The translations under genes and the position numbers were made by a program. From positions 248,001 to 312,000 of the forward strand of contig NZ_JAVIFX010000003.1 in NCBI RefSeq assembly GCF_031157255.1: 64,000 nucleotides of DNA, in the 5' to 3' direction. Shown piece by piece: positions 46,578 through 55,293 of the stretch (position 1 is the stretch's first letter; each line of letters begins with the position of its first letter). The notes under the pieces were generated by a model. It was not told the origin of the DNA, ran no database searches, and saw only the letters and a list, made by a program, of their open reading frames with translations. The DNA is from Bradyrhizobium sp. LHD-71. GTDB lineage: Bacteria > Pseudomonadota > Alphaproteobacteria > Rhizobiales > Xanthobacteraceae.

Positions 46578-47206
46578 GAGGCACGCTGCCAATTGGTGCC
46601 GGCCATTTCGAGCGCGCCCAGTCGCTGCTGCAGGTCGTTTCGCAGCGCTCTGCTCTGGGCGGCGAGACCGACATCGATGTTGCCGGCCTGCGTCACGATC
46701 TGGCAGTCGCCAGGCTCGATGCCGGTGTCGGCCTCTATGCGCAGTTGGAGAGCGTTGCTGTCTCTGTCCAACGATCGTCGCAACGGTTCGACCATCTCCG
46801 GCGCGACGCGGAGGCAAATGTCGGACCCGGCGAGTGTTGTTACGGCCTGCCGGACGGCTCGCGTGACGAATTCCGTCTCGTCGAATGCGCCGAGAATGCG
46901 CTCGACGATCATCATGATCATGGATGGAACGGCGCGCTCGATCTCGTTGAGATAGCGCGCGGCTTCGCCGGCCAAATTCGTTGCGACCTGTGCTGCTTCC
47001 TTTGCGCCGGCCTCACGGCCGTCGGCAAACCCTCGCTGCCTTTCCTGCTCGTAGGCAGCCTGGGCCAGCTCCTGCATTGATTTCAGATACTGGTGTGCCG
47101 CATCGACCGCGCGCGATGCCTCGCGCCAATGATTGAATTCTTCGGCTCGGACAACGGGGCCGCATGGTTTGAGCTTGGGGCGCACCGGCGGCTCATTCGA
47201 AGGCAT
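46574..47206 (-). CDS. sctL: T3SS ATPase regulator/stator SctL
   Basis: A 210-residue SctL/FliH/HrpE-type protein. The N-terminal half is a helical, Ala/Gln/Glu-rich stalk (SMQELAQAAYEQERQRGFADGREAGAKEAAQVATNLAGEAARYL). The C-terminal half is the vacuolar-ATPase-E-like domain (RAVRQAVTTLAGSDICLRVAPEMVEPLRRSL, IEADTGIEPGDCQIVTQAGNIDVGL). It links SctN to the sorting platform. It overlaps sctK by 14 bp. Confidence 0.92.
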   Translation of the reverse strand: MPSNEPPVRPKLKPCGPVVRAEEFNHWREASRAVDAAHQYLKSMQELAQAAYEQERQRGFADGREAGAKEAAQVATNLAGEAARYLNEIERAVPSMIMMIVERILGAFDETEFVTRAVRQAVTTLAGSDICLRVAPEMVEPLRRSLDRDSNALQLRIEADTGIEPGDCQIVTQAGNIDVGLAAQSRALRNDLQQRLGALEMAGTNWQRAS

Positions 47207-47855
47207 TCATCGACTCATCGAGTTCTGACAGCACCGGATCGATCAAGCCGAGTGCCAATTTCTGTTGCGCATCGCTCAGATCGGGGGTCTCGGCGGCGGT
47301 GTCGGGTGGCAACCGGAGGTAAAGTTGTTGCCGCATGGAGGAAGGAAAGGAAGAAAACCAGACGCCAAGACACGCGTGCCCGTCGCGTTCGATCTGTTCC
47401 GCCAGAGCGTCGGACGCAGGGGAGCGCATCGCGGGCGCCACGCCGCCGCGTCGCAGGCCGAAGGCATGAGCGCGTCGTCCGATCCGGGCGATCAGATCGG
47501 CGACGTCGCGACCGTGAATGATCTGGCGAAGCGAGTGCGCGTGCCACGCCGCGCCGGCCAGGTGCGATGCTTCCTTCAGGTCGACTTGAAAAAGGCGTTC
47601 GAACGTCTCTCGTCGCTCTGCCGGCGCGTTGTCTGCAATCGAGCCGCTCGAATCTGCGCCCCGCTGATGGAGGAGCAACGTTGCGATGCGCTCGTGAAGG
47701 CGAGGGCAGCCTTGCAGCCGGCTGACAACGGCAACGGAAAGCCGACGGTCGAATGCGTCCGCCAGTCTTTGCGGGTGGGCGGCAAGGGCGAGCCGGCTTG
47801 CGTCACGCGTAAGCGCTTCCTTCCCTGCAGATCCTGGAGTGGATGTGGCTGGCAT
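47193..47855 (-). CDS. sctK: T3SS sorting-platform protein SctK
   Basis: A 220-residue soluble protein. SctK families are poorly conserved, but the position between sctJ and sctL, the size, and features such as LHERIATLLLHQRG and the C-terminal FSSFPSSMRQQLYLRLPP fit SctK/YscK/HrpD proteins. It would bridge the sorting platform to SctD. Confidence 0.72.
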   Translation of the reverse strand: MPATSTPGSAGKEALTRDASRLALAAHPQRLADAFDRRLSVAVVSRLQGCPRLHERIATLLLHQRGADSSGSIADNAPAERRETFERLFQVDLKEASHLAGAAWHAHSLRQIIHGRDVADLIARIGRRAHAFGLRRGGVAPAMRSPASDALAEQIERDGHACLGVWFSSFPSSMRQQLYLRLPPDTAAETPDLSDAQQKLALGLIDPVLSELDESMNAFE

Positions 47856-47882
47856 GAAAATCCTCTGCCGGAAGCGTCACCC

Positions 47883-48758
47883 TCAGGCAGCGCGCTGCGC
47901 GACTGGCCGGTCGGCGCTTCGATCGTGCGACGGTGGGCGTTCGATCCTGGCCGGATCGTTACGGACACTGGCTGCTGGCGGCGAGTTCTTGGGCGCGTTT
48001 CTGCCTTGACGGCGACCGAACCAGAAGGCCGACATGCCGGTCAGGAGCAACGCGGCAAAGCCCGCAAGTGAGAGATAGAGCGTTTGCGATGGACCACCGA
48101 GCGCCCGAGACGGTATGAAGCCGCTCTGATTTGTTGCGCTGGCCATCCTCGATGCCGCCGACTCGGTAAGCGGCCGCTCGACTGGTACCAACACGACCGA
48201 GACCTTTTCGTAGGACAGGCCTTCGATACTGTTCGCCACCAGCATCTTGACATGTGGAAGCAGCGATTTCAGCGGTGCGCGAGCATCATGACGAATGAAA
48301 ACGGATGCGGATGACGGCGTCGCATCCTGACGCAGCAGATCGTTCTTCGGAAGGACCACGTGAATCCGCGCCGAAAGAACGCCGTCGATATCGGAGATCG
48401 TTCGCGACAGCTCTTCACTCAGTGCATAGATGAAGCGCGCGCGTTCCTCTGTCGGTGACGAAATCAGTCCGCTGCTTTTGAAGACCTCTCCCATGTTGGT
48501 GAACGTCTGGCGCGGCAGGCCGTTCGCCTTGAGGAGCTCGATGGCCTGGGCGAGTTGGCTTTCGTCGACGCTGATCTGGCTGGTTCCGTCCTTGGCGAAC
48601 GAACGCTCGACGCTGATACCGTTCTTGTGCAGAAGCGCAATCATATCGTTCGCTTCGCGCTCGCCGAGCTTGGAATAAAGTTCCGCCTGGCATCCTGCCA
48701 ACGTAGAGAAGACGAGTGCAAGAATTGCCACTTTCACCAATGCACGGATGGCGGTCAT
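47883..48758 (-). CDS. sctJ: T3SS inner-membrane ring lipoprotein SctJ
   Basis: A 291-residue lipoprotein: signal ending FSTLAGC with the lipid cysteine at residue 23. The YSKLGEREANDMIALLHKNGISVER start, FTNMGEVFKSSGLISSPTEERARFIYALSEELSRTISDIDGVLSARIHVVLPKNDLLRQDATPSSASVFIRHD core and one C-terminal membrane helix (LYLSLAGFAALLLTGMSAFWFG) match SctJ/YscJ/HrcJ. It builds the inner-membrane ring with SctD. The tail is a longer, Pro/Arg-rich cytoplasmic extension. Confidence 0.95.
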   Translation of the reverse strand: MTAIRALVKVAILALVFSTLAGCQAELYSKLGEREANDMIALLHKNGISVERSFAKDGTSQISVDESQLAQAIELLKANGLPRQTFTNMGEVFKSSGLISSPTEERARFIYALSEELSRTISDIDGVLSARIHVVLPKNDLLRQDATPSSASVFIRHDARAPLKSLLPHVKMLVANSIEGLSYEKVSVVLVPVERPLTESAASRMASATNQSGFIPSRALGGPSQTLYLSLAGFAALLLTGMSAFWFGRRQGRNAPKNSPPAASVRNDPARIERPPSHDRSADRPVAQRAA

Positions 48759-48798
48759 GAACGTCTCCGTTTTGGGGCCAAGGATGTCGTGCCGCGCG

Positions 48799-49341
48799 TC
48801 ACGCCGAAGACATCAGTTTGTTCATCGAAGTGGTGAAAGCGCCCGTGCTCTTGGTCATCAGGCCGACCTGAATGGACTGCTGATAAACCTGCTCGAAATT
48901 GCGCAGCATGATGTCGAAGCTGTCAGCGGATCTTGCTGCCCGGTCCAGCGGCGCCGCGGCGGGCCCGCGCGGGAGTCCGGCGCCGGCCAGAGCCACTGGC
49001 GGTGTGTCGGTCGCGCCATGCGCATTTGCCTGTCGAAGCCGCTGATCGCCGCGGTAGAGCGTTTCTAACCGGTCCAGAACGTGGTGCCCCATTCCGTCTT
49101 GCTGATTTCGCGGCAGGGATGTCAGCGAGTATTCTCTCACGGAGGCCACCCGCGTGAGCTCAGGCCTGCTTTCTTGCGCGCGCGCTGGCACCTGCGTGGT
49201 GATATTGGCCGCCTCTGACGAGGTGTTTGCGACCACGCGGGAAAACGTGCCGTTGGCTTGGTCGGTCGGCACCGTGCTTGCGTGCGTCGGCACGGTGCTG
49301 GAAACCGCGCCGTTGATGGCCGCCAGCGGATCAAAGGACAT
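48799..49341 (-). CDS. sctI: T3SS inner-rod protein SctI (candidate)
   Basis: A 180-residue protein whose C-terminal ~55 residues (SFDIMLRNFEQVYQQSIQVGLMTKSTGAFTTSMNKLMSSA) resemble the amphipathic helix hairpin of YscI/PrgJ-type inner-rod proteins; the rest is Ser/Thr/Ala-rich and likely flexible. It is upstream of sctJ, as in many T3SS operons. I use the ATG at 49341; a TTG at 49353 is possible. It is the first gene of the minus-strand operon and has a tts-box-like element 60 bases upstream. Confidence 0.75.
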   Translation of the reverse strand: MSFDPLAAINGAVSSTVPTHASTVPTDQANGTFSRVVANTSSEAANITTQVPARAQESRPELTRVASVREYSLTSLPRNQQDGMGHHVLDRLETLYRGDQRLRQANAHGATDTPPVALAGAGLPRGPAAAPLDRAARSADSFDIMLRNFEQVYQQSIQVGLMTKSTGAFTTSMNKLMSSA

Positions 49342-49401
49342 GGTTTGACTCAAGGCTTGACGTTCGAGGAGTCGCGTCGCGTCACGCGCGATGCGGGGAG
49401 G

Positions 49402-49431
49402 CTATGGAGCGTAGCTGACCGGAAGGTGACG
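49402..49431 (-). promoter_or_regulatory. tts-box-like element 1 (before sctI operon)
   Basis: Minus-strand TCACCTT-N4-TCAGCTA (11-bp repeat period) in a 30-bp block that starts CGTCA and ends CCATAG. It is 60 bases before the sctI start codon, so it likely drives sctI-J-K-L-N-O-Q-R-S-T-U. Four related blocks occur before effector-like genes. Confidence 0.7.
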
Positions 49432-49520
49432 AACATGCCGGTTCAAGCCGTGTCATCGATTCGATAAATATGTGTCGGATAACGATCAAACGATGAGCTT
49501 GCGCAAGCGACAGGTTTACA

Positions 49521-50306
49521 ATGACATCAGTTCTCGAGCAGAGTTTCAGCGCCTCGCGTGGCACGACATGCCGCTCTTTTACGAAGTCGGTTCTTGCCAG
49601 GTGCTTTTCGGCAGCCGTCGGGGCGGCGGCTACGGTTCTGCTGCCATCGGCGGCAGCCATCGGCGCGCAGCTCGATCTGCCGAATACCACCTATACCTAC
49701 ACTGTCATCAACCAGGATTTGTCGGCGGCCCTTCTTGAGTTCGGCAGCAACCTCAACATCAAGGTGAACGTGAGCCAGGAGGTGCGTGGTCGGATTCAAG
49801 GGCGCCTTCCCGATCTGCCACCGCTGGCCTTCCTGAACAGGCTTGCCTCACTTTATAATCTTGAGTGGTATTTCGACGGACAGGTGTTGCACGTCACGTC
49901 CGCTCGCGAGGCGCAAAGTCGGCTGCTTGTTCCGGGCCCGGTCCCGTTCGAGCGATTGGCATCGACGCTTGCAGCGTTCAATGTCGCGGATGAGCGATAT
50001 GAGGTGCGGCCGGCGCCCGATACACAATTGGTGCTGGTCACCGGACCACCGCGATTCGTGGCATTGGTCGAGCAGACGCTCAACGGATTGATCGCCGAAG
50101 AACAAGCGCGTCCGAAACCGGCCGAGGCGCGGGCCGAGCCGCCGCTGCTGCGCGATGCGGTTCTGACGGTCTTTCGCGGCTCGCAAACGACGATTCTCCG
50201 CAACGGACGACTGGAATCGACCTTCGGCACGAACGAGTCGTCCGACGGGCCGGCTCAGCGCGACGGCGATCCTAGTTCACCCAATGGACGGCAGGATCCA
50301 CGCTGA
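49521..50306 (+). CDS. secretin N-domain protein (RhcC1-like, lacks secretin core)
   Basis: A 261-residue exported protein with a signal peptide (FSAAVGAAATVLLPSAAAIGA) and then an N0 domain (YTYTVINQDLSAALLEFGSNLNIKVNVSQEVRGRIQG) and a ring-forming N1-like domain (VPFERLASTLAAFNVADERYEVRPAPDTQLVLVTGPP). It has no outer-membrane secretin core. In rhizobial T3SSs the secretin is split into RhcC1 (N-domains) and RhcC2 (core); this is like RhcC1 alone, and the CpaC-type protein at 38691 is probably the other half. It is divergent from the sctI operon. Confidence 0.82.
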   Translation: MTSVLEQSFSASRGTTCRSFTKSVLARCFSAAVGAAATVLLPSAAAIGAQLDLPNTTYTYTVINQDLSAALLEFGSNLNIKVNVSQEVRGRIQGRLPDLPPLAFLNRLASLYNLEWYFDGQVLHVTSAREAQSRLLVPGPVPFERLASTLAAFNVADERYEVRPAPDTQLVLVTGPPRFVALVEQTLNGLIAEEQARPKPAEARAEPPLLRDAVLTVFRGSQTTILRNGRLESTFGTNESSDGPAQRDGDPSSPNGRQDPR

Positions 50307-50360
50307 CCGTGCCTGATCCGAGTCATGTCTTCCTGTTGCTTCCTCAAAAAGCCGGTCTCT

Positions 50361-50390
50361 CGTCAGCTTCCTGAAAGCTGAGGCTCATAG
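50361..50390 (+). promoter_or_regulatory. tts-box-like element 2 (before the small Gly-rich gene)
   Basis: TCAGCTT-N4-AAAGCTG (11-bp repeat) within a block that starts CGTCA and ends TCATAG. It lies 155 bases before the ATG at 50545. Confidence 0.7.
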
Positions 50391-50544
50391 CCTGTTCACC
50401 ATGAGGTCCGTTGAGGCGACAGCCCGCGCGGACGGATCATCGGTCAGTCGCGGCGATCCGCGACAGCACGATCGCATTCAAATCCGCGCAGCGCTCGGCC
50501 AGATCGGTCGGTCGCACCGCGAGATGAGCGAAGGAGAATTCATC

Positions 50545-50778
50545 ATGGGTATACTCGGAGCGGTGGGACAAATCGCGGGAGGTGCTCTCGGTGGTCCGGT
50601 CGGCAGCATGGTGGGGGGAGCCGTCGGTGGCGCGATCGACGGCAATGGTGGCGGCGGTCAGGCGTCGCAGGCCTTCGAGGCGGAGCTGCAGAAGGCGATC
50701 GGCATGATGTCGATGCAGCCGCTCATGGACATCATGGATATGGGCCGGGAAGCGCTCGAAGAAGAAGAGGATTCCTAG
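50545..50778 (+). CDS. small Gly-rich protein, candidate T3SS filament or pilus subunit
   Basis: A 77-residue protein: a hydrophobic Gly-rich N-terminal half (GAVGQIAGGALGGPVGSMVGGAVGGAIDG) and a helical C-terminal half (ASQAFEAELQKAIGMMSMQPLMDIMDMGREALEEEE). It has no signal peptide, as expected of T3SS substrates. A tts-box-like element and the neighbours tie it to the secretion system. Size suits a needle or pilus subunit (SctF) but no clear family match is visible. ATG at 50545 follows AAGGAG. Confidence 0.65.
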   Translation: MGILGAVGQIAGGALGGPVGSMVGGAVGGAIDGNGGGGQASQAFEAELQKAIGMMSMQPLMDIMDMGREALEEEEDS

Positions 50779-50983
50779 AATTTCAGGGCGTCGCTCGTAA
50801 ACGAGCGAGCGTAGCTCGGACAGGCCGAATGCCTCGGCGCCAGCGCCTGTCGGAGTGCACGGCTTCAGGCTGCAGCTTGCGCGCGGCAGCCTGATGGACG
50901 TCGCGTCGGTCGTCGGCAGCAGTCGAGATCGTGCGCGGCGGAGATCGCGAAAACATCGAAGACATCAACGACAGGAGATGAAG

Positions 50984-51184
50984 ATGAACGGAATTGGTGC
51001 GGTCGGCAACGCAGCAAACGCAGTCGCTGGCGGCGGCGGTGGTGCAGCGGGCGGTGACTTCCAGGGCATGATGGACGAGCTCAAGAAGACCTATCAGGAG
51101 TCCATGCAGAAGAGCATGGAGCTGCGTCGCGTTCAGGTCGACCAGAATACCCAGAAGAAGGTGGCTGACGAGCGCGTTCAGTAA
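50984..51184 (+). CDS. small Gly-rich protein, candidate T3SS needle/filament subunit
   Basis: A 66-residue protein: Gly/Ala-rich start (GIGAVGNAANAVAGGGGGAAGG), then a charged helix (MMDELKKTYQESMQKSMELRRVQ, then VDQNTQKKVADERVQ). The overall pattern (short, no signal peptide, helical C-terminus ending near the last residue) resembles SctF/SctI-type proteins. I start at ATG 50984; the ATG six bases earlier is too near the AGGAG site. With the 77-residue gene before it, it could form the extracellular needle. The true SctF cannot be fixed by sequence alone. Confidence 0.6.
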   Translation: MNGIGAVGNAANAVAGGGGGAAGGDFQGMMDELKKTYQESMQKSMELRRVQVDQNTQKKVADERVQ

Positions 51185-51313
51185 TCGTCGACTTATTGCT
51201 TGCGGTGCGCGCATCCCGCGCACCGCAAGCGTTCGCGTCTGTCTCGTTCGTCCCGCCTTGGCACGGCCTTGCAGAACGCCGGGTTTCCAGTCTCGAAGAA
51301 TTCGGAGCGCGCC

Positions 51314-52309
51314 ATGTCAATGCCATCCCCATGCCTGACGATGTCGATCGAGTCGGGGCTGTATGCCGGTTCGTCGCACGCGTTCGCGGCGGGGCGCTAT
51401 ACGATCGGCAGCTCGGTGGATGCCGACATTGTGCTGATGGAAGCCGATGTCGAGCCGCTTCACGCCGTGATCGACCTCTCGGGACCGAACCTTCAGATCG
51501 AGGCTCTGGCGGGCCGAATTTCCGTGGAGCCGCAGAAATATCTCGCAGCGGGCGTCCGGCAGACGGTCACCACGCCTTGTCACATGAAGATCGGCGCAGT
51601 CGAGGTGCATCTCAGCCGCTCTGACGATGCCAGCATGCCGACACGAGGCGGCCCGTTCGGCGTCTCGCTGACGCGATCGCGCCTGCTCATGGGCGCCGGG
51701 CTGGTCAGTCTGGTCAGTATTGTTTCGATTGCCCTGATGATGCATTCGCTGGCGGACACGCCGCTCTCGCAGACGGCGAGCGTATTTCGTGGCGATCTGC
51801 GGCAGACGCTGCTCGCATCGGCGGCGAATCCGGCTGATATCCAGCTGCCCGGCATTGCCAGGGAAGCCGCACCGCGTGAGCGCGAAGGCGGCATCATGGT
51901 TCCCGATCTTGCGTTTGATACAGTCAAAGCTGCAGCCGATGCGATGCAAGCAGAAATCGAGCGCCTGGGCATCCTGAATGTCCAGATCGAACCCGGCGCC
52001 GGAATCGTCGCGGCGACCGGGACCATCGATCCGAAGGTTGCGCCGCAGTGGCAGAACGTCCAGCGGTGGTTCGATGAACGCTTTGAAGGCGACATTACCC
52101 TTGTGAACGGCGTCAGCGTCAAGGAAGAGAAGCTGCCGGGATCGCTGTCGATCGAAGGCGTGTGGCGGGGCGACCATCCTCATCTTTTGATCAGAGGTCA
52201 GAAGTATCTTGAGGGCGCGATGCTTGATGGCGGCTGGGCTATCGAGCGCATCGAGGCGGAAAAGGTGCTGCTGCGGCGCGAGGGGAAGCTTGTCGCCGTC
52301 CGTTACTGA
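51314..52309 (+). CDS. sctD: T3SS outer-leaflet inner-membrane ring protein SctD
   Basis: A 331-residue bitopic protein: a cytoplasmic FHA-like domain (AAGRYTIGSSVDADIVLMEADVEPLHAVIDL; residues 10-105), a membrane helix (residues 124-146), and periplasmic ring-building BON-like domains (VKAAADAMQAEIERLGILNVQIEPGAGIVAATGTIDP and following). It matches SctD/YscD. It would form the ring surrounding SctJ. It begins at MSMPSPC (51314) after GGAGCGC. Confidence 0.88.
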   Translation: MSMPSPCLTMSIESGLYAGSSHAFAAGRYTIGSSVDADIVLMEADVEPLHAVIDLSGPNLQIEALAGRISVEPQKYLAAGVRQTVTTPCHMKIGAVEVHLSRSDDASMPTRGGPFGVSLTRSRLLMGAGLVSLVSIVSIALMMHSLADTPLSQTASVFRGDLRQTLLASAANPADIQLPGIAREAAPREREGGIMVPDLAFDTVKAAADAMQAEIERLGILNVQIEPGAGIVAATGTIDPKVAPQWQNVQRWFDERFEGDITLVNGVSVKEEKLPGSLSIEGVWRGDHPHLLIRGQKYLEGAMLDGGWAIERIEAEKVLLRREGKLVAVRY

Positions 52310-52339
52310 TCAATTCACGTTGACCGGAGCAGGGCGAAG

Positions 52340-52726
52340 ATGCCCAAGCTGACCAGTCTGCCACCTGGCGTACGGCTCGATGCGGCGATCGAACGCACGC
52401 TCGCTGCGCCGAACCTTGACGGCATCACCAGAAGGCATCTCGACGAAGCGCAGACCGTCATTGCCCGTATCGATCGGCGGGACACCGCTTCCGGCTTTGC
52501 CGGCCGCAATCTCGTCGATGCATTGATGACTTTCGTGATGCCGACTCTGCAAAATCCGCATGTCCTGCAGGCCGAGCGTCATCGCACATTGCTCGAACAG
52601 TTGCAGTCGGATCTCACCGGCGGCGGCGACGATCCACTTGTTCGCGAAGGCGTGTTGATCGTCCGGCGCGAGCTCAAGCGGCTCGCGCAGTTGCGCCAGA
52701 ACTGCAACAGCCTGGTCGAGGGCTAG
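52340..52726 (+). CDS. putative SctX-like T3SS protein
   Basis: A 128-residue mostly helical soluble protein. No strong family match is visible. Its position is informative: it precedes a TPR protein gene and then sctV, the order yscX-yscY-lcrD seen in Yersinia, and its length is close to YscX (about 122 residues). In that system X is an early exported protein chaperoned by Y. The assignment is by context only. Confidence 0.5.
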   Translation: MPKLTSLPPGVRLDAAIERTLAAPNLDGITRRHLDEAQTVIARIDRRDTASGFAGRNLVDALMTFVMPTLQNPHVLQAERHRTLLEQLQSDLTGGGDDPLVREGVLIVRRELKRLAQLRQNCNSLVEG

Positions 52727-52732
52727 CCCGCC

Positions 52733-53137
52733 ATGCGCGACGTGATGCGCAAGCCCGAGCCTGCCGGTGATCCGTCATCCCATGGAGCGGATGCGATCGG
52801 CATGGATCAGCGTGATCTGCTCTGTGCGCTGGCCTATGTCTACGTGGCGTGCGGACAATGCCGCCGCGCGCTGCCGTTGCTGCGTCTTGTCGTGCGCGCG
52901 CGCCCGGATGATGTCGAGGCGGTCAGGTTGATGGCCTACGCGCATCTCGCCAACAACGACGGTGCAGCTGCGCTCGCAGCTGTCGATCGTCTGGATGTAC
53001 TCGATACCGACGAGGCCTCGCAAGCGCCGCGGCTGCTACTGCGCAGCCAGGCGTTGCGCCTGCAAGGGCAGATGGTCGACGCACGCCGGCAGTTCGATCG
53101 GTTTGTGGCTGTCCGGACGCATGGAGGGCACGAATGA
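52733..53137 (+). CDS. TPR protein, putative SctY-like chaperone
   Basis: A 134-residue protein with about three TPR units: LLCALAYVYVACGQCRRALPLLRLVVRARPDDVEAVRLMAYAHLANNDGAAALAAVDRL and LRLQGQMVDARRQFDRFV. This is the fold of YscY and other class II T3SS chaperones and of rhizobial y4yS-type proteins upstream of sctV. It likely binds the product of the previous gene and SctV. Its stop overlaps sctV by 4 bp. The precise start is uncertain (ATG 52733, 52742 or 52802). Confidence 0.68.
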   Translation: MRDVMRKPEPAGDPSSHGADAIGMDQRDLLCALAYVYVACGQCRRALPLLRLVVRARPDDVEAVRLMAYAHLANNDGAAALAAVDRLDVLDTDEASQAPRLLLRSQALRLQGQMVDARRQFDRFVAVRTHGGHE

Positions 53138-55275
53138 TGGAGAGACTGAAGTCGCTGGTCGTACGGGCTCCCGGCAGCCCGGATCTCATGATCGCGCTGG
53201 TGCTGGTGCTCACCATCGCGATGATGATCCTTCCGATGCCGCTGCTGCTGGTCGATCTGCTGATCGGCTTCAATCTCGGATTTGCGGTCCTGCTCTTGAT
53301 GGTCTCGCTTTATGTGCGGAGCCCGATCGAGTTCTCGACGCTGCCAGGCATTATCCTGCTCTCGACGGTCTTCCGCCTTGCGTTGACCATCACCACAACC
53401 CGCCTGATTCTCGTCCAGGCGGATGCAGGCGATATCGTCCGGACATTCGGCGAATTCGTCATAGCCGGCAGTGTCCTGGTCGGGCTGGTGGTCTTTCTCA
53501 TCATCACGGTGGTGCAGTTTATCGTGATCGCCAAGGGTGCGGAGCGAGTTGCCGAGGTGGGCGCGCGCTTCATTCTCGATGCGTTGCCGGGAAAGCAGAT
53601 GGCGATCGATGCCGAATTGCGAAATGGCGATATCGATCAGGTCGAGGCGAGGCGCCGGCGCGGCCGTCTCGAGCAGGAAAGCCAGCTCTACGGCGCGATG
53701 GACGGCGCAATGAAGTTCGTCAAAGGCGACGCCATCGCCGGGCTGGTCGTCATTGCCGTGAACCTGATCGGCGGTATCGCCGTCGGCACCTTGAGTCGCG
53801 GCATGCCGCTCCTGCAAGCCGCTCACGAATACACATTGCTGACGATCGGCGATGCGCTGATTTCGCAGATTCCCGCCCTGATGCTGTCGATCACAGCGGC
53901 CACCGTCGTTACGCGAGTCACTGGCGACAGGCAACTGGATCTCGGCCGCGACATCGCCGGCCAGCTTTCCGCGGATCGGCGCGCGCTGCGACTTGCTGCA
54001 ATTGTTCTGCTCGCGATGGGGCTGATTCCCGGCTTTCCAACGGCGGTGTTCGTGGTGCTCGCACTGGCGTTCGCCGCTGCGAGTTTGGTTGCGCGGGCGA
54101 GATCTGACGAGGACGGTGCCGCTGTCGGCAACGACAACAGGGACGAACAGGCCGAAGCGGGCGTCGCGCCGACGCGTGCCCGCGACGTACGTCAGGCGGT
54201 GCCCGCAGAGGTGCCGCTTGTCAGCGTGTTGCTGTCAGACGATCTGCATTCGGTTGAGCAGATGCGCGTGAAGCTCGACGAGGCGCGGGCCAAGTTGGCC
54301 GATGCACTTGGGATTCTTATTCCGGACGTTGGCCTCGCGTTCGATTCCGCTGTCGGCGTTTCGCGATTTCGCATCGAGGTGGAGGGCGTCCCGGTTGAGG
54401 AAGATCACGTCGATCCGCAACGGCTGCTGTTGTGTGACGATCCTGTGAATTTGGAACTCGCCGGAATCCCGGCGCAGGCAGATGCCGCCAAGCCTTCCGA
54501 AAAGATCTGGATCGATGCTGCACACGAGAAGGCGTTGCTTGCAGCCGGCATCGGCTATCACGACTCTGCGGATATCATTGCCACCTGCGCGCGAGATGTT
54601 TTGGCGCGCAATGCGGCCCGGTTTATCGGCATTCAGGAAACGCGAGCGCTGCTCTCGCGACTGGAGAGCCGATATGGCGATCTTGTGAAGGAAGTGGCGC
54701 GTACCACGCCGGTGCAGAAGGTGGCTGATGTGCTGCGGCGTCTGGTCGATGAGGGAGTTTCCGTCCGCAATCCGCGTCTCGTTCTCGAAGCGCTCGCCGA
54801 ATGGGGTGAAAAGGAGCCGAATGTCGTACTCTTGACCGAGTATGTGCGCGCCGCGCTGAAGCGACAAATCTGTCACAAATACGCAAATGCTCACAGGATT
54901 GTGCCAGCCTACATGATCGAGCGGGCCGCAGAGGACATCATCCGCAGCGCGGTCCGCGATACCGCGGTGGGTCCCTATCTGGTTCTGGAGGACAAGGTAT
55001 CGGAAGGGCTATTGGAAAGGGTTCGCCGCATCGACAAGACGACGGTTTCCGATCGTGATCGGCCGGTGATCTTGACGTCGATGGATGTTCGTCGCTTCGT
55101 GCGCGGATTTCTGGTCCGCAACGGTCTGGACATTCCGGTTCTTTCGTATCAAGAGTTGGCAAGCGACTTTACCATTCAGCCGGTCGGTACGATCGGGCTT
55201 GCCGGCAGCTTCGGCTCCGATTCAGCTCCGAGGACCGGATCGTTTCCGCAAAGTGTCGTACCAGCCGTCGGCTGA
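53134..55275 (+). CDS. sctV: T3SS export gate protein SctV
   Basis: A 713-residue FlhA/LcrD homologue: eight membrane segments in residues 20-320 (LMIALVLVLTIAMMILPMPLLLVDLLIGFNLGFAVLLLMVSLYVRSPIEFSTLPGIILLSTVFRLALTITTTRLIL is textbook), the FHIPEP-type block (GSVLVGLVVFLIITVVQFIVIAKGAERVAEVGARFILDALPGKQMAIDAELRNGDID), and a cytoplasmic nonameric domain (residues 360-700) with EYVRAALKRQICHKY and the late VLSYQELAS. It is the export gate that receives substrate-chaperone complexes. Confidence 0.97.
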   Translation: MMERLKSLVVRAPGSPDLMIALVLVLTIAMMILPMPLLLVDLLIGFNLGFAVLLLMVSLYVRSPIEFSTLPGIILLSTVFRLALTITTTRLILVQADAGDIVRTFGEFVIAGSVLVGLVVFLIITVVQFIVIAKGAERVAEVGARFILDALPGKQMAIDAELRNGDIDQVEARRRRGRLEQESQLYGAMDGAMKFVKGDAIAGLVVIAVNLIGGIAVGTLSRGMPLLQAAHEYTLLTIGDALISQIPALMLSITAATVVTRVTGDRQLDLGRDIAGQLSADRRALRLAAIVLLAMGLIPGFPTAVFVVLALAFAAASLVARARSDEDGAAVGNDNRDEQAEAGVAPTRARDVRQAVPAEVPLVSVLLSDDLHSVEQMRVKLDEARAKLADALGILIPDVGLAFDSAVGVSRFRIEVEGVPVEEDHVDPQRLLLCDDPVNLELAGIPAQADAAKPSEKIWIDAAHEKALLAAGIGYHDSADIIATCARDVLARNAARFIGIQETRALLSRLESRYGDLVKEVARTTPVQKVADVLRRLVDEGVSVRNPRLVLEALAEWGEKEPNVVLLTEYVRAALKRQICHKYANAHRIVPAYMIERAAEDIIRSAVRDTAVGPYLVLEDKVSEGLLERVRRIDKTTVSDRDRPVILTSMDVRRFVRGFLVRNGLDIPVLSYQELASDFTIQPVGTIGLAGSFGSDSAPRTGSFPQSVVPAVG

Positions 55276-55293
55276 CCGCACGGCTGGATAGCC

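Noticed and set aside
46578..46817. N-terminal extension of the SctN frame
   Set aside because: It lies wholly inside sctL, is Arg-rich, and the ATG at 46577 overlaps the sctL stop in the usual ATGA.
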